Source: Deltaproteobacteria bacterium HGW-Deltaproteobacteria-15 (GTDB lineage: Bacteria > Desulfobacterota > DSM-4660 > Desulfatiglandales > HGW-15). From it: a stretch of DNA of 64,000 nt. The stretch lies in NCBI GenBank assembly GCA_002840535.1, contig PHBH01000023.1:22940-86939 (forward strand). Direction: 5' to 3'. The translations under genes and the position numbers were made by a program. Under the pieces are notes generated by a model. The model saw nothing but the letters and a program-made list of their open reading frames with translations. It made no database searches and was not told the DNA's origin. Each line of letters opens with the position of its first letter. Position 1 is the stretch's first letter. This document shows, in pieces, positions 50,705 to 58,935 of the stretch.

Positions 50705-53053
50705 GTGCTTGAAACGGAAAAGCGGTTGATCGGAACAGTGCCGGTGCTTGAGCTGAGGGGCAGGTTTGACGGCCACGGGGCTGCAGTCTTTGAACAGGAG
50801 ATTGAATCCCTGGATCCGGAGACCTGCTCGCTCGTACTGGATGTCTCCGGGGTGAACTACGTCTCAAGTATGGGTCTAAGAGCTCTCTTGAAGACACAAA
50901 AGGGTTTGAAGAGGAAAGGCCACGGAGTCATTCTCGCAAGCGTTCCGCCGTTCATGCTGAAGGTGTTGGAGCTATCCGGGCTCCTCCAGCATTTCACCTA
51001 TGCATCGGGTCCGGAGGAGGCCATCGGGATTGCGGCCCGGGAGTTTCCTTCCATGAAAGTCCGTAAAGAGAAGACCCTTAACGGGAGGACGTACCGGATA
51101 ACCGACTTCGAAGCGAATAGTGCCATCCTGGACATGTGGGGGAGTCCCGCCATGGATAGGGGTCAGGGGATCGGCCCTGAAAACCTGACCAATTTACCTC
51201 TTCTCGACCTGGGGATTGGCTTCGGCATCGGTGGGTTCGGCCAGGATCGGGATTCCGCTTCCCAAGCGCTCGGCGAATTCGTTGCAGCAGGGGGAATGGC
51301 CGCTGTTGTGCCTGCAGGTCCAAATGGTGAGCCCGATTATCTCCTTGGGGAAGATCCCACCGGTTCGGAAGTGTTTACCGCATCGGCAGCTGGTTTTACA
51401 GGAACCCCTGCCTGCTATCTCGAGTGCAACGAAAAGGACCCCATTCCCCTCGCACAACTGGTGGACGAAGTGCTGGATGCCACGGGATGGGATGCAGGAG
51501 AAGGGAATTCCATGGTCGGCATGGTTTTGTTCGCAGGGCTCCGGAAGGTAACGGCTTCCCGTTATGAGCGGCCGGGGGATATCCCCGCCGCGCACACATT
51601 GCAGGAGATTATCACCGGCGCGCAGGGTATGCTGTGCATCGGCATCGCAGCAAGCCGCGGGCTGGAACGCTCTCAAGACGGTGCGGACCTGCCGTGGTTT
51701 CTGACAAGAGGTTGCTTCAGCACCGGTAAGGGCAACTCCTTTCACGGCCACGCCCTCTTCCTGGGAAAGTTTGACCAGGACAGCCTCTCCCCTGACCTGG
51801 ACGAAAATCTCCCGGGCCTGAAGAATCTGGACCTGTTTGCAGGCGCAGCCCATCTGGAGCCCGACACCGAAGTCCTGGACCACAGGGTCTGGCTCTACCG
51901 CCTTTCAGGGTCAAGGCGCGGTTCCGAGAAGCTTCTGAAGATAGAAGTGGAGCAACCCTTTTCCGAGCCATGGGATCAGATCACGAGGAGGCTGTTCCCC
52001 GATGCCCAAAAAGTTGTGCTTGATCCGCTCCATGGAGGTTATATGGGAAAGACATTCCGTGTCATTCCCTATGCGCGGGATGGGCGGAGAATGCTCCCCT
52101 CGGTGCTGAAACTAGGCCCTGAAGCTGTGATCGAAAGGGAGGTGAGGGCCTTTCACGAACACGTGGAGAAGTACATCCTGAACAACTCCACATCCATCAT
52201 GGGACGCGCCTCATCCGGGGAGTGGGGTGGGATCCGATACACATTTGTGGGCATTGGCGGACCCGAAAGCAGGCTCACGTGGCTCGCGGAACACTACCGC
52301 AACAGGCCGGCGGCGGAGGTGCTCACCCTTTTAGAACGGTTATTCACCCATATCCTGAAGCCCTGGTACGGACAACCCCGGTGGGAAGAAATCCGTCCTT
52401 ACGCAGAACACAATCCCACCCAACTTTTCCCGGACATTTTGAAGGACGGCGAAAAGGTGACCGGCATCTCCGAGGAGGAGGAAATCCTTCGGTGCCCTGA
52501 ACTGAATCGGGAACTCCCGAACCCCTTCCATTTTCTGAAACACGGTTACCGGGCACGAAGGGACAACGTGTTTCTCTGGTACCGATGTATCGCGCACGGG
52601 GACCTGAACATGCAGAACATCCTTTTAGATGAGATGGAGAACCTGTTTATCATCGACTTCTCGGAAACGAGGGTACGCAATGCGGTCTCCGATTTCGCGC
52701 GGCTGGAGATCATTGTGAAGATCGAGATGACACGCATGCAGGGGGAGTCGGACCTGAAGCGTCTCCTCGAATTTGAAGAAGGTCTTGCCTCCGGTTCACG
52801 GCTCGGAGAGACTACGCCGTTCCGCTACGAAGGGGACGACCCGATGGTCGAGAAGGCATACAGGGTGGTCTCGCTTCTTAGGGAGTATGCCGACCGGGTA
52901 ACCCTGTTCGAAAAGAACATCATACCCTATTTCCTTGCACTGCTCGAATGGACCTACCCGATAGTCTCTTACAGGAGCGCGACCCCCCTGCAAAAACGTT
53001 TTGCCGCTTACAGTGCCGGGCTTATCGTCCAGAGGATCATGGAACTGGAATGA
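50705..53053 (+). CDS. STAS domain fused to a large kinase-like (TCAD9-type) module
   Basis: The first ~115 residues are a STAS/anti-sigma-antagonist domain (VPVLELRGRFDGHGAAVFEQEI ... VLDVSGVNYVSSMGLRALLKTQKGLKRKG), with the phospho-acceptor Ser in YVSSMGLRAL. A middle region (about 150-420) is a glycine- and acid-rich domain with LGIGFGIGGFGQDRDSASQ and GNSMVGMVLFAG. The C-terminal part (about 420-782) has a kinase-like core: ALRFHG-like IAHGDLNMQNILLDEMENLFIIDFSETR, with AVSDFARLE, as in ternary-complex-associated domain 9 proteins. GTG 50705 is set by AGGAGG eight bases upstream; a longer frame from 50594 has none. Confidence 0.75.
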   Translation: MLETEKRLIGTVPVLELRGRFDGHGAAVFEQEIESLDPETCSLVLDVSGVNYVSSMGLRALLKTQKGLKRKGHGVILASVPPFMLKVLELSGLLQHFTYASGPEEAIGIAAREFPSMKVRKEKTLNGRTYRITDFEANSAILDMWGSPAMDRGQGIGPENLTNLPLLDLGIGFGIGGFGQDRDSASQALGEFVAAGGMAAVVPAGPNGEPDYLLGEDPTGSEVFTASAAGFTGTPACYLECNEKDPIPLAQLVDEVLDATGWDAGEGNSMVGMVLFAGLRKVTASRYERPGDIPAAHTLQEIITGAQGMLCIGIAASRGLERSQDGADLPWFLTRGCFSTGKGNSFHGHALFLGKFDQDSLSPDLDENLPGLKNLDLFAGAAHLEPDTEVLDHRVWLYRLSGSRRGSEKLLKIEVEQPFSEPWDQITRRLFPDAQKVVLDPLHGGYMGKTFRVIPYARDGRRMLPSVLKLGPEAVIEREVRAFHEHVEKYILNNSTSIMGRASSGEWGGIRYTFVGIGGPESRLTWLAEHYRNRPAAEVLTLLERLFTHILKPWYGQPRWEEIRPYAEHNPTQLFPDILKDGEKVTGISEEEEILRCPELNRELPNPFHFLKHGYRARRDNVFLWYRCIAHGDLNMQNILLDEMENLFIIDFSETRVRNAVSDFARLEIIVKIEMTRMQGESDLKRLLEFEEGLASGSRLGETTPFRYEGDDPMVEKAYRVVSLLREYADRVTLFEKNIIPYFLALLEWTYPIVSYRSATPLQKRFAAYSAGLIVQRIMELE

Positions 53054-53285
53054 GGGAAACCCTGGCCCTCTGGACCAGGTCAAGACGATTGGCGATTTTT
53101 ACCTCTGTCTGGTTTCTCTGAAAAACCCTTTTCTACAAAGATTCCCGGGCTTGAATAAGACTGCCCGCTGTTCTCTATAAAACCAAACGCGTATTGGATG
53201 ATTTCCGTGCTGCGGGTACTCTTTTTCCTCCATACAAGCGCATGATCCCGGCGCCCGGCGCCAGGCTTATAGATGAAAGAAACTC

Positions 53286-53364
53286 TGTAGGTGTCGGGTG
53301 TCAGGTGTCAGCACAGTAGTTCATCAGTTTCCTGACACCTGAACACTGAAACCTGAACCTGAAA
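53286..53364. repeat. Repeat family C: inverted GTGTCAGG / CCTGACAC phrases
   Basis: GGTGTCGGGTGTCAGGTGTC at 53291-53310 faces CCTGACACCTGAACACTGAA around 53331-53350, then ACCTGAACCTGAAA. The arms can pair as a hairpin. The rest of the gap 53054-53391 has no gene and no other clear signal. Confidence 0.6.
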
Positions 53365-53391
53365 TGAAGTTTCTTAGGAGGGAGAAGTGAA

Positions 53392-53550
53392 ATGGATATC
53401 GTCCGTATAATTTTTGCAGTCCTCCTGCCGCCTCTTGGGGTGTTTCTCCAGGTCGGATTTGGAATGCATTTCTGGCTTAACATCCTCCTCACAATTCTTG
53501 GCTACCTGCCCGGGATCGTTCATGCTATCTGGGTGATTGCAAAGAAATGA
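53392..53550 (+). CDS. Small Pmp3/YqaE-like membrane protein
   Basis: A 52-residue hydrophobic protein with two transmembrane helices: MDIVRIIFAVLLPPLGVFLQ, then FWLNILLTILGYLPGIVHAIWV and a short basic tail. The PPLGVFLQVG and GYLPGIVHAIWV blocks are typical of the Pmp3/YqaE family, small stress-linked membrane proteins. GGAGGGAG lies just before ATG 53392. The stop overlaps the next ATG by four bases (ATGA), so the two are translationally coupled. Confidence 0.88.
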   Translation: MDIVRIIFAVLLPPLGVFLQVGFGMHFWLNILLTILGYLPGIVHAIWVIAKK

Positions 53551-53939
53551 CCCGGTATCCGGCGGGAGAGCAGGAAGTAGAGATCCGGAGAGTTCGCCGT
53601 CTCGCCCGTTATCTGGATGATTGGGTCAGGATTCCAGGTACCAGGTGGAGAATAGGCCTCGACAGCATGATCGGCATCGTCCCCGGGCTGGGAGATGCAC
53701 TCACCCTCGGTGCGTCCGTTTACATCATCCGAAAGGCATACCTGTTGGGAACCCCCTCCAAGACGATGGGCCGGATGATCGGGAATATCGCTGTGGATCT
53801 TCTCGTGGGAACGATCCCGCTCCTGGGGGATATCTTCGATGCGCGATGGAAGGCTAATCGACGAAACGTGGAATTGTTGCTGCGTCACATGGAGACCGGG
53901 GCTTTCGGTAACCATCGACTTGAACGAGGAAAAGATTGA
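53547..53939 (+). CDS. DUF4112-family membrane protein
   Basis: A 130-residue protein with RRLARYLDDWVRIPGTRWRIGLDSMIGIVPGLGDALTLGASVYIIRKAYLLG and GRMIGNIAVDLLVGTIPLLGDIFDARWKANRRNVELLLRH, the diagnostic pattern of DUF4112 (GLDSxIGxxPGxGD ... VxxVPxxGDxFD). Its function is unknown. It is coupled with the preceding Pmp3-like gene, which suggests both act in membrane stress. Confidence 0.9.
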   Translation: MTRYPAGEQEVEIRRVRRLARYLDDWVRIPGTRWRIGLDSMIGIVPGLGDALTLGASVYIIRKAYLLGTPSKTMGRMIGNIAVDLLVGTIPLLGDIFDARWKANRRNVELLLRHMETGAFGNHRLERGKD

Positions 53940-54182
53940 GCTGAGTTCTTAAGCTGCGCGATCGTTGCAGCCGCCGAGGGCGCAGAGGCTGCCTTTGCCA
54001 TCAATGCCGCTCTTCAGCCAACCCTTACTGCCGCTTGACACACGGCTCTTTGATCCTCAACTTGCATATGAGTTGTACTGCTCACCTTCTGTATCAAGCA
54101 GCAGGAATGCAGGGACTTTGGGAGGTGACAAGTTCTCTGACATGAAACGAAGAGGCTTGCCCTTCGAAGGGAGGATGAATGG

Positions 54183-54731
54183 ATGTCAGAGCAAGACAAC
54201 AATGAACTGGTGATTACCCGCATCTTCGATGCGCCGAGAGAAACCGTGTGGAAGTACTGGACAGATACCGACTATTTCAAGAAATGGTGGGGACCGAAGG
54301 ATTTTACCTGTCCTTTCTCGAAAATGGATTTTCGCACCGGCGGAAAGTATCTTCACGCCATGAGATCGAAGGAAGGTCAGGAATTCTGGAGCACCGGTAC
54401 TTTCAAAGAGATTGTCCCGATGGGGAAGATTGTCGCAACCGACAGTTTTGCGGATAAAGAGGGAAACGTGGTTCCATCAACACACTACGGCATGGAGAAT
54501 TTCCCTTTGGAATGTGAGATCACCGTTACCTTTGAAGACCTTGGCGGCAAGACCGGGATGACGCTCAGGCACGCCGGTATTGCAAATATCGACGCGAGCA
54601 TGCGCCATGAAATGGAGCAAGGGTGGAACGAGTCTTTGGATAAGATGAAACAGGAAGCCGAGAAGGAGGCTCAGCGACCACTTGGCACTGATACCCACCG
54701 GATGACAGAGGGAGAGGAAGCAAGGGCGTAA
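54183..54731 (+). CDS. AHSA1/SRPBCC-family protein
   Basis: A 182-residue START-like-fold protein: ITRIFDAPRETVWKYWTDTDYFKKWWGPKDFTCPFSKMDFRTGGKYLHAM, then a C-terminal EITVTFEDLGGKTGMTLRHAG and GWNESLDKMKQEAE. This is the bacterial AHSA1-like (Activator_of_Hsp90 homology) family, probably binding a hydrophobic ligand. The start ATG 54183 follows AAGGGAGG. A terminator hairpin is present at 54808-54836. Confidence 0.93.
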   Translation: MSEQDNNELVITRIFDAPRETVWKYWTDTDYFKKWWGPKDFTCPFSKMDFRTGGKYLHAMRSKEGQEFWSTGTFKEIVPMGKIVATDSFADKEGNVVPSTHYGMENFPLECEITVTFEDLGGKTGMTLRHAGIANIDASMRHEMEQGWNESLDKMKQEAEKEAQRPLGTDTHRMTEGEEARA

Positions 54732-54807
54732 TTCTATGGCACACATCATAAGGGCAACAACAAGAAGTGAAGACATGTAGGCGCCCACACAGCGCACCAA
54801 TCAACTG

Positions 54808-54836
54808 CATAGGCCCTGGGACCTGCCAGGGCCTAT
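54808..54836 (+). terminator. Terminator-like hairpin after the AHSA1-type gene
   Basis: AGGCCCTGG pairs with CCAGGGCCT around GACCTG. The stem lies about 77 bases beyond the stop. The poly-T downstream is weak (ATTTTT only 17 bases later), so its efficiency is uncertain. Confidence 0.45.
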
Positions 54837-55034
54837 TGTCTTCGCGAAAATTTTTATCTGTTTGAAACGATGTGTCTTGCAGCAGCTGAACCAGGCTGAT
54901 ATAACTTTTCTGACATTTTTCTCTGCGGTTATCAATTTCCTTACAGTACAACTTTAAGAGTAGCTTCACCGAGAACGGAGGGACGCTTACTCTTCCCAAA
55001 CCTTTAACCCAAGTTTCTTTGATTCAAGGTTTAT

Positions 55035-56060
55035 ATGCCGATTCCAGGAAATCTTCTTACAACCGCCATGGCCGTCATGCCGCACAAGGATGTGGAGCGG
55101 GCCCTCGATCAGGCTCTTTCTCTCGATATCCCCTTTTGGCCGCAGCTCCCCCATTACAACTACTACGAAGACATGTACGTACAGGCTTCCGAGCACTTCC
55201 CTGGGATCATTCTGGATCTCGAAAATCGCACTCTCCGTTTTTCCATGGACAAGTTCATGGCCGAGTTGGAACAGACTATGCTCCGCTTTGAGGATCCGGA
55301 ATATTTCGACATCAGTTCCATTTACTCGGTCGTCTATCCCCGCTTCCTGGCGCTCGATCTCTCAGATCGTCCTGCCATCCGCGGGCAGCTCGAAGGGCCT
55401 GTCAGCTTCGGTCTCAACGTCCAGGATCAGGACGCTCGGCCTATCCTCTTTGACGATACGGTAAGGCCGTTCATGTTCGAATTCATGGCCAGGCGGATCA
55501 ACGTCCAACTGGCCAGGCTAAAGAGGCTCAACCGGAATGCCTTCATGTTTGTGGACGAGCCCGGGCTGCAGTTCCTTTTCAGCGCCATGGCAGGGTACGG
55601 GGATCAGGCGGCCCGCGGTGACATGGAAGTGTTCTTCTCAATGGTGGATCGGCCGAGAGGCGTGCACCTCTGCGGCAACCCGGACTGGGACTTCCTGCTG
55701 GCTTTGGATCTTGACGTCCTTTCCCTCGACGTTTACACCAATGGAGAAATATTTTCCTCTTACGCCTCCTCCATCAGTCGATTCCTGGAGCGCGGCGGGA
55801 GGCTCGTATGGGGCATCGTGCCGACAAACTGGGAGCCCTTCGAAAAAGAAGACATCGAGACTCTAGACAAACGGCTGAAGGAGATATGGGGAGTGCTCGG
55901 CAAAAAGGGGATCGACCTCGATTTCCTCCTCTCTCGAAGTCTTCTTTCCCCTGCCACCTGCTGCCTGGTAAACCCCGACGGTGAGACGACGGTGGAAAAG
56001 GCCTTTCGCGTGATCAACCGATTGTCCGAGAAGTTGCGCACAGAATACCGGCTCCCTTAA
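55035..56060 (+). CDS. MetE-C/UROD-superfamily methyltransferase-like protein
   Basis: A 341-residue TIM-barrel protein of the cobalamin-independent methionine synthase C-terminal/UROD superfamily. Seen are TTAMAVMPHKDVERALDQALSLDIPFWPQLP at the N-terminus, MFVDEPGLQFLFS, the zinc-site pair GVHLCGNPDW (His-x-Cys), DVLSLDVY and SLLSPATCCLVNPD (third Cys). MetE's N-terminal domain is absent. Such stand-alone proteins can move methyl groups to thiols or corrinoids; the substrate is unknown. The location near corrinoid enzymes is suggestive only. No gene is seen in the 300-base gap before it, apart from the hairpin. Confidence 0.83.
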   Translation: MPIPGNLLTTAMAVMPHKDVERALDQALSLDIPFWPQLPHYNYYEDMYVQASEHFPGIILDLENRTLRFSMDKFMAELEQTMLRFEDPEYFDISSIYSVVYPRFLALDLSDRPAIRGQLEGPVSFGLNVQDQDARPILFDDTVRPFMFEFMARRINVQLARLKRLNRNAFMFVDEPGLQFLFSAMAGYGDQAARGDMEVFFSMVDRPRGVHLCGNPDWDFLLALDLDVLSLDVYTNGEIFSSYASSISRFLERGGRLVWGIVPTNWEPFEKEDIETLDKRLKEIWGVLGKKGIDLDFLLSRSLLSPATCCLVNPDGETTVEKAFRVINRLSEKLRTEYRLP

Positions 56061-56194
56061 CCAACAACAAAACAGAATTTAGAGTCAGGTAGACTTAGGT
56101 TCGGGGTTTCTGATGATTGTTGCCGCCCCGGCATTAAACGGCTAGGCTGGATCACTGATCTCTCGTTTATAGATCTGTCCGTTCCAAACCGAAG

Positions 56195-56221
56195 AGACCA
56201 AACAAACCAGACGAACCAGAT
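56195..56221. repeat. Short repeat family B remnant
   Basis: ACCAAACAAACCAGACGAAC is a short version of the family B phrases at 25308-25470 and 48065-48290. It lies just ahead of the MFS gene's ribosome site. Confidence 0.45.
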
Positions 56222-56250
56222 TGTTTCCATTCACCGGGAGGTCGTTCCGC

Positions 56251-57444
56251 ATGGGCTATCGAGTCTACGCAATCATCACTGCTGGTTTTTTCACCCTGTT
56301 TGCCGCCTTTGCCGTACGATATTCCTACGGGCTTCTCTTGCCTGACATGCTTTCTTCCCTGGCCATCTCAAAAACCGAGGCCGGCATTATTTACTCATCT
56401 TATTTCCTCACCTATACCCTCTTCTCCCCGGTGCTCGGCCTGTTAGTGGACAGGACCGACGCGAGATTCATTCTCACCGTCTCTGTGGCCCTTCTCAGCA
56501 TAGGCGCGTATCTCATGTCGTTGTCCACCACGGTCTTGCAGGCCAGCCTCTTCTTCGCCCTGGCAGGGATCGGTCACTCGGGATGCTGGGCGCCTGTCGT
56601 GACGGTGGTCATGCGGTGGATAGGTGAGAAGCGAAGGGGCATCGCCCTCTCTGTGGTCGATCTCGGAAGCGCCGTCAGTATTGCGTTCTGGAGCATCATG
56701 ATCCCTCTGATCATCGTGCCTCATGGCTGGAGAACGGTCTGGGTAATTCTGGGCATCTCGGGATTCGCGGCTGCGGGAATGAATTTCTTCATGGTGAGAA
56801 GTCATCCTCCTGTGGAGGGAGGAACCGGTGCATTAATCGGAGCGGACAAAATTCCGGTGAGGGCAGCCTATGCGGGGATTTTGCATGACAGGAGGTTTTA
56901 TCTGATCGGCTTCTCTTACCTGCTGATCAGTTTTTCCATTCTCATCCCTCTCACATTTCTGACCGCCTATGCCACCCAGGAGTTGACGGTATCCTATAAA
57001 TTCGCCGCCGGTCTCATAGCGGTCATAGGGGTCGCAGGCTCCATTGGCAAACTGATCCTGGGCCATGTCTCGGATCGTGTAGGGAGGGTCAAAGTGATGA
57101 TGCTTTGCGGGGTTCTCACTGCCGCAGGGGGGATCGGACTGGTATGTGCTCACGAGCTCACATGGTTGATCTTCTTCACGACCGTGTTCGGGGTGGGCTA
57201 TGGGACCATCTGGCCGGTGTATGCCGCCTCTGCCAGAGACTTGTTCTCAAGGGAATATGCAGGAAGCATTGTGGGTATGTGGACGATATTTCACGGCTTG
57301 GGTTCAGTGCTCGCCCCTGTCCTTGCCGGCTGGACGATAGACGCAACAGGCACATATCATTGGGCGTTCATTCTGGCAGCAGCAAGCTCTGTCATCTCGA
57401 TGTTGCTGCTCTTCCCCGTCTCCCAAAGGAAGAAGTCTGTTTAG
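56251..57444 (+). CDS. MFS transporter, oxalate/formate antiporter (OFA)-like
   Basis: A 397-residue polytopic permease with twelve hydrophobic segments. Seen are FFTLFAAFAVRYSYGLLLPDM, GLLVDRTDARFIL (motif A), GHSGCWAPVVTVVMRWIGEKRRGIALSVVDLGSA, GKLILGHVSDRVGRVKVM and VYAASARDLFSREYAGSIVGMWTIFHGLGSVLAPVLAGWTIDATGTYHWAF, typical of the MCT/OFA group that carries mono- or dicarboxylates. ATG 56251 follows GGGAGG. It is followed by a strong hairpin at 57451-57498. Confidence 0.9.
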   Translation: MGYRVYAIITAGFFTLFAAFAVRYSYGLLLPDMLSSLAISKTEAGIIYSSYFLTYTLFSPVLGLLVDRTDARFILTVSVALLSIGAYLMSLSTTVLQASLFFALAGIGHSGCWAPVVTVVMRWIGEKRRGIALSVVDLGSAVSIAFWSIMIPLIIVPHGWRTVWVILGISGFAAAGMNFFMVRSHPPVEGGTGALIGADKIPVRAAYAGILHDRRFYLIGFSYLLISFSILIPLTFLTAYATQELTVSYKFAAGLIAVIGVAGSIGKLILGHVSDRVGRVKVMMLCGVLTAAGGIGLVCAHELTWLIFFTTVFGVGYGTIWPVYAASARDLFSREYAGSIVGMWTIFHGLGSVLAPVLAGWTIDATGTYHWAFILAAASSVISMLLLFPVSQRKKSV

Positions 57445-57450
57445 TCAGCC

Positions 57451-57498
57451 GCCCTTCCGCCTTCGCGGCGCTATGGCGAGCCGCGAAGGCGGAAGGGC
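57451..57498. terminator. Perfect 19-bp hairpin after the MFS gene
   Basis: GCCCTTCCGCCTTCGCGGC at 57451-57469 and GCCGCGAAGGCGGAAGGGC at 57480-57498 are perfect inverted repeats with a 10-base loop. It starts 6 bases after the MFS stop and ends 42 bases before the stop of the gene on the other strand. There is no T run on either side, so it may stop read-through in both directions without being a classic terminator. Confidence 0.55.
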
Positions 57499-57540
57499 AG
57501 AGATCGGAGGTCAGAAAAGTCCTTTGGACAAACCGTCGTT

Positions 57541-57726
57541 CTAAATCCTAATGAGTCGCTCGTGCTTTTTGTCACAGAAGAAGCAGTATTTGCCGAACAC
57601 AGTCGGCCAGCTCACGGTCGATGTCAGCTTGTCCACCGGATTCCTGTAATTTACCGCCGGTTTGGATTTGTCGACAGTTTTCCCGCAAACGCCCCGCACT
57701 TTACACATTGCACACAATTCTTCCAT
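57541..57726 (-). CDS. Small Cys-rich protein (zinc-binding candidate)
   Basis: A 61-residue protein with MEELCAMCKVRGVCGK at the N-terminus and KYCFFCDKKHERLIRI at the C-terminus. The five Cys residues (two Cys-x2-Cys pairs and one more) suggest a metal site, perhaps a zinc ribbon. GGGAGGAA lies ahead of ATG 57726; an in-frame ATG at 57741 lies upstream of that site. It has no recognised family. It is the only gene between the MFS hairpin and the OmpA gene, where 340 bases hold no other gene. Confidence 0.55.
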   Translation of the reverse strand: MEELCAMCKVRGVCGKTVDKSKPAVNYRNPVDKLTSTVSWPTVFGKYCFFCDKKHERLIRI

Positions 57727-57873
57727 TTTTATTCCTCCCACTGGTTAATTACCCGGCGCTCATCGGTTGGTTAAGTTTCCCCGACCGGGATGAATCAAAA
57801 AGGCACAACACCGTCACATTTGCAATGTATGTTCAGCGCAAAAGAAGGTGAAGCTGAAAGATAAGAGGGTGGT

Positions 57874-57962
57874 GAAAGGGTGCGCGGTCCGAAGGGAAAG
57901 GAGAAGGGGTAAAGGGGAAGGACCGCTCGAAGCATCCTAAGTCAATATGCGGACACCCTTTT
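57874..57962 (+). ncRNA. Candidate structured RNA ending in a T run
   Basis: AAAGGGTG (about 57877-57884) can pair with CACCCTTT (about 57954-57961), and GCGGTCC with GGACCGC nested inside, with a T run TTTTTT at the 3' end. The flanking sequence is AT-rich and no gene lies in the + strand here. It is a fold seen by eye only. Confidence 0.25.
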
Positions 57963-58063
57963 TTATGTATCCATGAGTCACACTGTACATCAATTATTGA
58001 AAAAGGTCAATTCTTAATTATTTTTAATTTATATCACTTGCATAAGCCTGTATTCCTCCCTTT

Positions 58064-58726
58064 CTACCCTTTTTGCTGTGTCTGCGGCGCTATCTTGATC
58101 TCCACTCGTCTGTTCTTCTGGCGCCCTGCTTCGGTTTCATTGGTAGCCACGGGCATGCTCTCTCCGTACCCCACAACATCGATCCGGCTGTCGGCAACGC
58201 CACGACTTGTCAGCAAATTTTTGACTGCAGCCGCACGTCGGTTTGAAAGGTCCATGTTGTAATCATTGGAACCAGTGCTGTCGGTATGCCCCTCCACTCT
58301 CACGAGAGTGTCGGGGTATTGATTCATGACGGTTGCAACCCTTGTTATTTCAGATTGAAGCCCCGGCCTCACCACCGTAGAGTTGGTATCGAACGTCACA
58401 TCGCCTTTGAAAGTCACCGCCAGGAGATTCCCTTCTCTCGAAACAGCGGCAGCTTCCGAGGATGCCAGAACATCTCGCATATCCCGTTCCTGATTGTCCA
58501 TCATTCTTCCTACCCCGGCGCCTCCAAGACCCCCAATAGCGGCTCCGATGGCCGTACCTATTAGAGTGCTTTTCGTATTATGACCGATAACCTGTCCAAC
58601 AAGAGCTCCGGCCGCCGCGCCGCCTGCGGCCCCATAAACAGCACCTTTTTGAGTCTTCGTTTGAGGTGCCGCACAACCGGCCAAAATCAAAAAGGCCAGA
58701 AAAATCCCTATAACTGTTCTATTCAT
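58064..58726 (-). CDS. OmpA-family lipoprotein with glycine-zipper
   Basis: A 220-residue outer-membrane lipoprotein: lipobox LAGC, then a glycine-zipper region (GAVYGAAGGAAAGALVGQVIG ... GTAIGAAIGGLGGAGVGRMM) and a C-terminal OmpA/peptidoglycan-binding domain (VTFDTNSTVVRPGLQSEITRVATVMNQYPDTLVRVEGHTDSTGSNDYNMDLSNRRAAAVKNLL ... GYGESMPVATNETEAGRQKNRRVEI). The Asp and Arg that bind diaminopimelate (HTDSTG; NRRVEI) are present. AAGGAGG lies before the ATG. Confidence 0.96.
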   Translation of the reverse strand: MNRTVIGIFLAFLILAGCAAPQTKTQKGAVYGAAGGAAAGALVGQVIGHNTKSTLIGTAIGAAIGGLGGAGVGRMMDNQERDMRDVLASSEAAAVSREGNLLAVTFKGDVTFDTNSTVVRPGLQSEITRVATVMNQYPDTLVRVEGHTDSTGSNDYNMDLSNRRAAAVKNLLTSRGVADSRIDVVGYGESMPVATNETEAGRQKNRRVEIKIAPQTQQKG

Positions 58727-58837
58727 TTGTCGCCTCCTTTTGATTCGTGCCTTACGGCGAACAGTATTATTCTAATCATCGTTGCCGCGTTTGAAAATTC
58801 CTGCCAAGACCATGCGCGACCTTCCAGCGGGATAGAA

Positions 58838-58863
58838 AAGCCCCTCTTTTGAGGGAGGGGCTT
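58838..58863 (-). terminator. Intrinsic terminator of the small secreted-protein gene
   Basis: AAGCCCCTC (58839-58847) and GAGGGGCTT (58855-58863) form a stem; on the - strand it is followed by TTTTC. It lies about 70 bases beyond the stop of the gene at 58936. Confidence 0.6.
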
Positions 58864-58935
58864 CAAATTTTCCGTTTGGGAACGAACGGCATAGCCTTTA
58901 AGTACTTACGCTCCGCGTGGATCAATGCGCCTTGA

